8,924 nucleotides of DNA. It comes from Cyclobacteriaceae bacterium. GTDB taxonomy: Bacteria > Bacteroidota > Bacteroidia > Cytophagales > Cyclobacteriaceae. The stretch's first letter is position 1, and each line of letters starts with the position of its first letter. The stretch is taken from positions 1-8,924 of the forward strand of contig JAOUKJ010000142.1 of NCBI GenBank assembly GCA_029882675.1, given 5' to 3'. This document shows, in pieces, positions 6,940 through 8,924 of this stretch. The position numbers were made by a program, and so were the translations under genes. The notes below the pieces were generated by a model, which saw nothing but the letters and a program-made list of their open reading frames with translations, was not told the DNA's origin and searched no databases.

Positions 6940-6976
6940 CTGTTTTTCGGTGCTGCTTTCTAATCCGAAAAAACAG
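6940..6976. repeat. Inverted repeat / hairpin in the 3' region of the cystathionine beta-synthase gene
   Basis: CTGTTTTTCGG (6940-6950) pairs with CCGAAAAAACAG (6965-6976), 11 bp with one bulged A, around a 14-base loop. It starts 44 bases past the stop codon. The minus-strand RNA has no T-run after it, so it is not a terminator by itself; it may stabilise the mRNA end or belong to a regulatory RNA. Confidence 0.5.
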
Positions 6977-7020
6977 GGTGATATAAACCAGCGAATGGCC
7001 CCCATATAAAAAAGCACAAA

Positions 7021-8388
7021 CTATCTCGTCATGGCATTGAGCACATCATGGTGTGTAATGATATGCACCTGATGTCCTTCATCACTCACAAGCAGGGCCT
7101 TATGCGACTGATCGAGCATGGAAGACAGCACGTCCAGGGTGTTATCCAATGCGACGAAAGGTAGCGGCGGATCCATGATCTCAGCGATGGACACACCCTT
7201 TATTTCAGGGTTTTCCATAATTCCCGATAATATTTTGGTGACCGTGATGCTGCCAATAAATTTTTCTCCATCCACAATGGGTACCTGATCTATGCCCCTT
7301 TCACTCAGAAGTTTCACCACATCCCCTACGGTATCGGTATTTTTCACTACGGAAAGTGGCTTTTTCCGGTCTTTAATAATATCCCTGGCGGTGGCAAAAT
7401 CGCGTTTTTCAAAGAAGCCGTGATTCTTCATCCAGCCGTCATTGTAGAGTTTGCCCAGGTAACGTGTGCCGTGGTCGGGCAGAATAATGACCATGACATC
7501 ATCTTCCTTCAGGTTATTTCGGGCATACTCCAGGGCACCATATACTGCTGAGCCGCATGACCATCCCAGAAACATTCCTTCTTCACGTGCCAGGCGGCGT
7601 GTCATAATGGCCCCGTCTTTGTCGGTCACTTTGATGAACTTGTCAATTAAGTCAAAATCAACATTTTCAGGCAGGATATCTTCCCCAATGCCTTCTGTCA
7701 GGTAGGGATAAATCTCTTTTTCATCAAAAATACCCGTCTCTTTATATTTCTTAAAAACAGACCCATAGGAGTCAATGCCTATTGTAATCAAATCCGGACT
7801 TTGCTCTTTCAGGTATTTTGTCGTACCGCATATTGATCCGCCCGTACCCACACCGGCAACCAGATGGGTTATTTTCCCTTCCGTGTCGCGCCATATTTCC
7901 GGCCCTGTGGATTCATAATGCGCCAGGGCATTGCTCGGGTTATCATACTGGTTGGGGTAGAAAGAGTTGGGTATTTCTTCGTTCATCTTTTTTGCCACGC
8001 TATAATAGGAACGGGGATCTTCGGCAGGCACATTGGTAGGGCATACGATGACCTCAGCCCCCAGGGCCTTCAGCGCGTCTATTTTCTCCTGCGATTGCTT
8101 ATCGGCCATGGTGAAGATACAGCGATATCCCTTGGCTTTGGCCACCAGGGCCAGTCCCATGCCCGTATTACCGGAGGTTCCTTCTATGATCGTACCACCG
8201 GGTTTCAGCAGGCCGTCGCGCTCGGCATCTTCGATCATCTTCAGGCCTATGCGGTCTTTCATCGAATGGCCCGGGTTCATGTATTCCATTTTACCAAGCA
8301 AGGTGCCCTTTATACCCTGGGTCACATGATTTAGTTTCACCAGTGGGGTGTTGCCTATGGTTTCGATCAGGTGGTTGTAGTATTTCAT
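7021..8388 (-). CDS. cbs: Cystathionine beta-synthase (PLP enzyme with C-terminal CBS-domain pair)
   Basis: A 455-residue cytosolic enzyme of fold-type II PLP proteins. It should condense serine and homocysteine to cystathionine (reverse transsulfuration) and may release hydrogen sulfide. The catalytic core spans about 1-325: IGNTPLVKLN (11-20), the PLP lysine Lys44 in NPGHSMKDRI, TSGNTG (71-76) binding the cofactor, GTGGS (181-185) holding its phosphate, GIGEDILP (233-240), and GWSCGS (275-280), where Ser277 faces the pyridine nitrogen. DAERDGLLKPG and the LYNDGWM block (314-320) match cystathionine beta-synthase better than short cysteine synthases. Two CBS domains follow (about 335-395 and 400-455), as in the human enzyme, where they bind SAM. 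The N-terminal haem segment of the animal enzyme is missing, as usual in bacteria. His at 41 replaces the more common Gly before Ser-x-Lys. It is flanked by terminators on both sides and is probably transcribed alone. Confidence 0.93.
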   Translation of the reverse strand: MKYYNHLIETIGNTPLVKLNHVTQGIKGTLLGKMEYMNPGHSMKDRIGLKMIEDAERDGLLKPGGTIIEGTSGNTGMGLALVAKAKGYRCIFTMADKQSQEKIDALKALGAEVIVCPTNVPAEDPRSYYSVAKKMNEEIPNSFYPNQYDNPSNALAHYESTGPEIWRDTEGKITHLVAGVGTGGSICGTTKYLKEQSPDLITIGIDSYGSVFKKYKETGIFDEKEIYPYLTEGIGEDILPENVDFDLIDKFIKVTDKDGAIMTRRLAREEGMFLGWSCGSAVYGALEYARNNLKEDDVMVIILPDHGTRYLGKLYNDGWMKNHGFFEKRDFATARDIIKDRKKPLSVVKNTDTVGDVVKLLSERGIDQVPIVDGEKFIGSITVTKILSGIMENPEIKGVSIAEIMDPPLPFVALDNTLDVLSSMLDQSHKALLVSDEGHQVHIITHHDVLNAMTR

Positions 8389-8392
8389 GGTG

Positions 8393-8400
8393 TAAAGTTA
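8393..8400 (-). promoter_or_regulatory. Possible -7 element (TAACTTTA) at the cystathionine beta-synthase start
   Basis: On the minus strand, TAACTTTA differs from TAnnTTTG only at the last base and lies 4 bases before the ATG. Use of this element would make the mRNA essentially leaderless. No clear -33 TTG is seen. An alternative lies upstream of the octamer array (8548-8577). Confidence 0.3.
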
Positions 8401-8451
8401 CGAATAGTGGAGAAAATTACAGGCGGTTGGGGGAAATTTATAGGAAGTAAT

Positions 8452-8523
8452 GAGGTAGAGGGGTAGAGAGGTAGAGAAGTAGGGAGGTAGAGAGGTAGGG
8501 AGGTAGGGAGGTAGAGAGGTATA
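8452..8523. repeat. Tandem octamer array, nine units of GAGGTAGR
   Basis: Nine head-to-tail 8-bp units fill this stretch without gaps: units 1, 3, 5 and 8 are GAGGTAGA; 6 and 7 are GAGGTAGG; 2 is GGGGTAGA; 4 is GAAGTAGG; 9 is GAGGTATA. The plus strand has no C from 8425 to 8523. The array lies 64 bases upstream of the cystathionine beta-synthase ATG, in non-coding DNA. An 8-bp unit changes promoter spacing when copies are gained or lost. The GG/GGG tracts could also form a two-tetrad quadruplex. Confidence 0.9.
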
Positions 8524-8547
8524 CGGGAGCCGTAAAATAACTGAACC

Positions 8548-8577
8548 ACAACCTATACAGAAAAAACCTGACTCAAA
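8548..8577 (-). promoter_or_regulatory. Weak promoter candidate upstream of the octamer array
   Basis: On the minus strand, TTTG (8577-8574) is followed after 18 bases by TAGGTTGT (8555-8548), a partial match to TAnnTTTG. If used, the cystathionine beta-synthase mRNA would carry the octamer array (as TCTACCTC repeats) in its leader. Confidence 0.2.
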
Positions 8578-8620
8578 GAGACACTGGTTTCGTGTGGAGG
8601 TGATAAATTCTTAAGTTGAT

Positions 8621-8717
8621 AAGGTATAGCGTGAATTTCTTTAAAATCACAAAAGCAGGGAGTGCCCTTAGTCAAAAGACCAAGGGCACTCCCTGTTTAT
8701 TGTTTATGCTATACTTT
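8621..8717. repeat. Outer inverted repeat enclosing the terminator hairpin
   Basis: AAGGTATAGC (8621-8630) pairs with GCTATACTTT (8708-8717), ten positions with one G-T. A few further wobble pairs follow inward in the plus-strand RNA. The arms sit outside the strong hairpin at 8656-8695, so the 97-base segment can fold into one long interrupted stem. It may be a small dispersed repeat or chance pairing. Confidence 0.35.
8656..8695 (-). terminator. Strong hairpin terminator after the methyltransferase gene
   Basis: CAGGGAGTGCCCTT (8656-8669) and AAGGGCACTCCCTG (8682-8695) pair perfectly over 14 bp. Inside, after one mismatch, GTC/GAC pair around AAAA. It starts 36 bases past the methyltransferase stop. 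The minus-strand RNA continues C-TTTT-G-TGATTTT, a modest T-rich tail; the plus-strand side reads TTTATTGTTTA, so it may block transcription from both directions. Confidence 0.75.
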
Positions 8718-8730
8718 TAGCGGCACGAAA

Positions 8731-8924
8731 TTATTTGTAAGCAATGACAGCGCTAGAGGGGCCGGTCAACGGTATTTTTTCAGTGGTTTTGAACCCGGCC
8801 TCTTTGGCCCACCCGTCAAAATCGGAGGCAGAAAAATCGAAACCTTCACTGGTTTCAATGAGCATATTGAGCGACATCAATAAACCGAATACGTTTTCCG
8901 ACCGGTTGTCGTCGATAATATTTT
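8731..8924 (-). CDS. SAM-dependent O-methyltransferase, C-terminal 64 residues (cut by window edge)
   Basis: The minus strand is open from the window edge to TAA at 8731. The visible end begins NIIDDNRSENVFGLLMSLNM and ends with SEGFDFSASDFDGWAKEAGF and a PLTGPSSAVIAYK tail. This is the usual C-terminus of plant-type/acetylserotonin-like O-methyltransferases: an LLMSLNML helix, a segment in which the enzyme presents the acceptor, the DFDGWAKEAGF helix, then a final beta strand. The SAM-binding motifs lie outside the window, so activity and substrate cannot be judged. The product of SAM use, S-adenosylhomocysteine, leads to homocysteine, the substrate of the next gene's enzyme, but a strong terminator separates the two genes. 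Confidence 0.75.
   Translation of the reverse strand, partial: NIIDDNRSENVFGLLMSLNMLIETSEGFDFSASDFDGWAKEAGFKTTEKIPLTGPSSAVIAYK

Noticed and set aside
7864..8334. Plus-strand open frame of 156 codons opposite the cystathionine beta-synthase gene
   Set aside because: It is antisense to a strongly conserved enzyme core, its translation shows no known motif, and other similar open frames are seen across the same gene. It is a shadow.
8452..8523. CRISPR-like array
   Set aside because: The units are 8 bp and directly adjacent, without spacers, so this is a microsatellite.
8389..8655. Small protein gene in the gap upstream of the cystathionine beta-synthase
   Set aside because: The minus strand has no ATG in this stretch and the plus-strand ATG at 8450 meets a stop after two codons.
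8662..8883. Plus-strand 73-codon open frame at the right end
   Set aside because: It begins inside the terminator hairpin and runs antisense to the methyltransferase end; composition does not look coding.

Overview
The window reads as chromosomal DNA of a member of the Bacteroidota, probably a Cytophagales-like marine or soil bacterium. The supporting signs are the protein families (an outer-membrane-type protein family common in that phylum, a DUF420/SCO/DUF983 oxidase-assembly block, a very large multi-sensor histidine kinase), -7 promoter elements of the TAnnTTTG type, and the lack of consistent Shine-Dalgarno sequences. All eight protein genes are on the minus strand; the first and last are cut by the window edges. 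No tRNA, rRNA, CRISPR array, insertion sequence or phage gene was seen.

Right to left, which is the direction of transcription: (i) 8731-8924 is the C-terminal end of a SAM-dependent O-methyltransferase, followed by a very strong hairpin (8656-8695). (ii) 8389-8655 has no gene. It holds an array of nine 8-bp units (8452-8523) and weak promoter candidates. (iii) 7021-8388 is a cystathionine beta-synthase with a C-terminal pair of CBS domains. (iv) 6758-7020 has no long gene. It holds a hairpin, a TAATTTTG promoter element, a 10-codon ORF whose end lies inside a textbook terminator (6831-6872), and a second promoter element (TACCTTTG) that probably starts the next unit. (v) 1-6757 is one tightly packed six-gene unit: a SCO-like protein without the copper CxxxC motif, a DUF420 (CtaM/YozB-like) membrane protein, a small CxxC membrane protein, a DUF983 zinc-ribbon-like membrane protein, a 1235-residue NtrY-like sensor histidine kinase, and the N-terminal 440 residues of a large secreted or outer-membrane beta-rich protein.

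The first four genes of the long unit look like accessory or assembly factors for a haem-copper cytochrome oxidase, here without the oxidase subunit genes next to them. Overlaps and gaps of 1 to 32 bases, with no terminator between them, tie these genes to the sensor kinase and the surface protein. The kinase has no response regulator in view. The most unusual points are the SCO-like protein with no copper-binding cysteine pair, the 12-helix three-sensor kinase, the mini-ORF/terminator arrangement ahead of the oxidase-assembly unit, and the octamer array ahead of the cystathionine beta-synthase gene. I see no clear new defence or mobile system.
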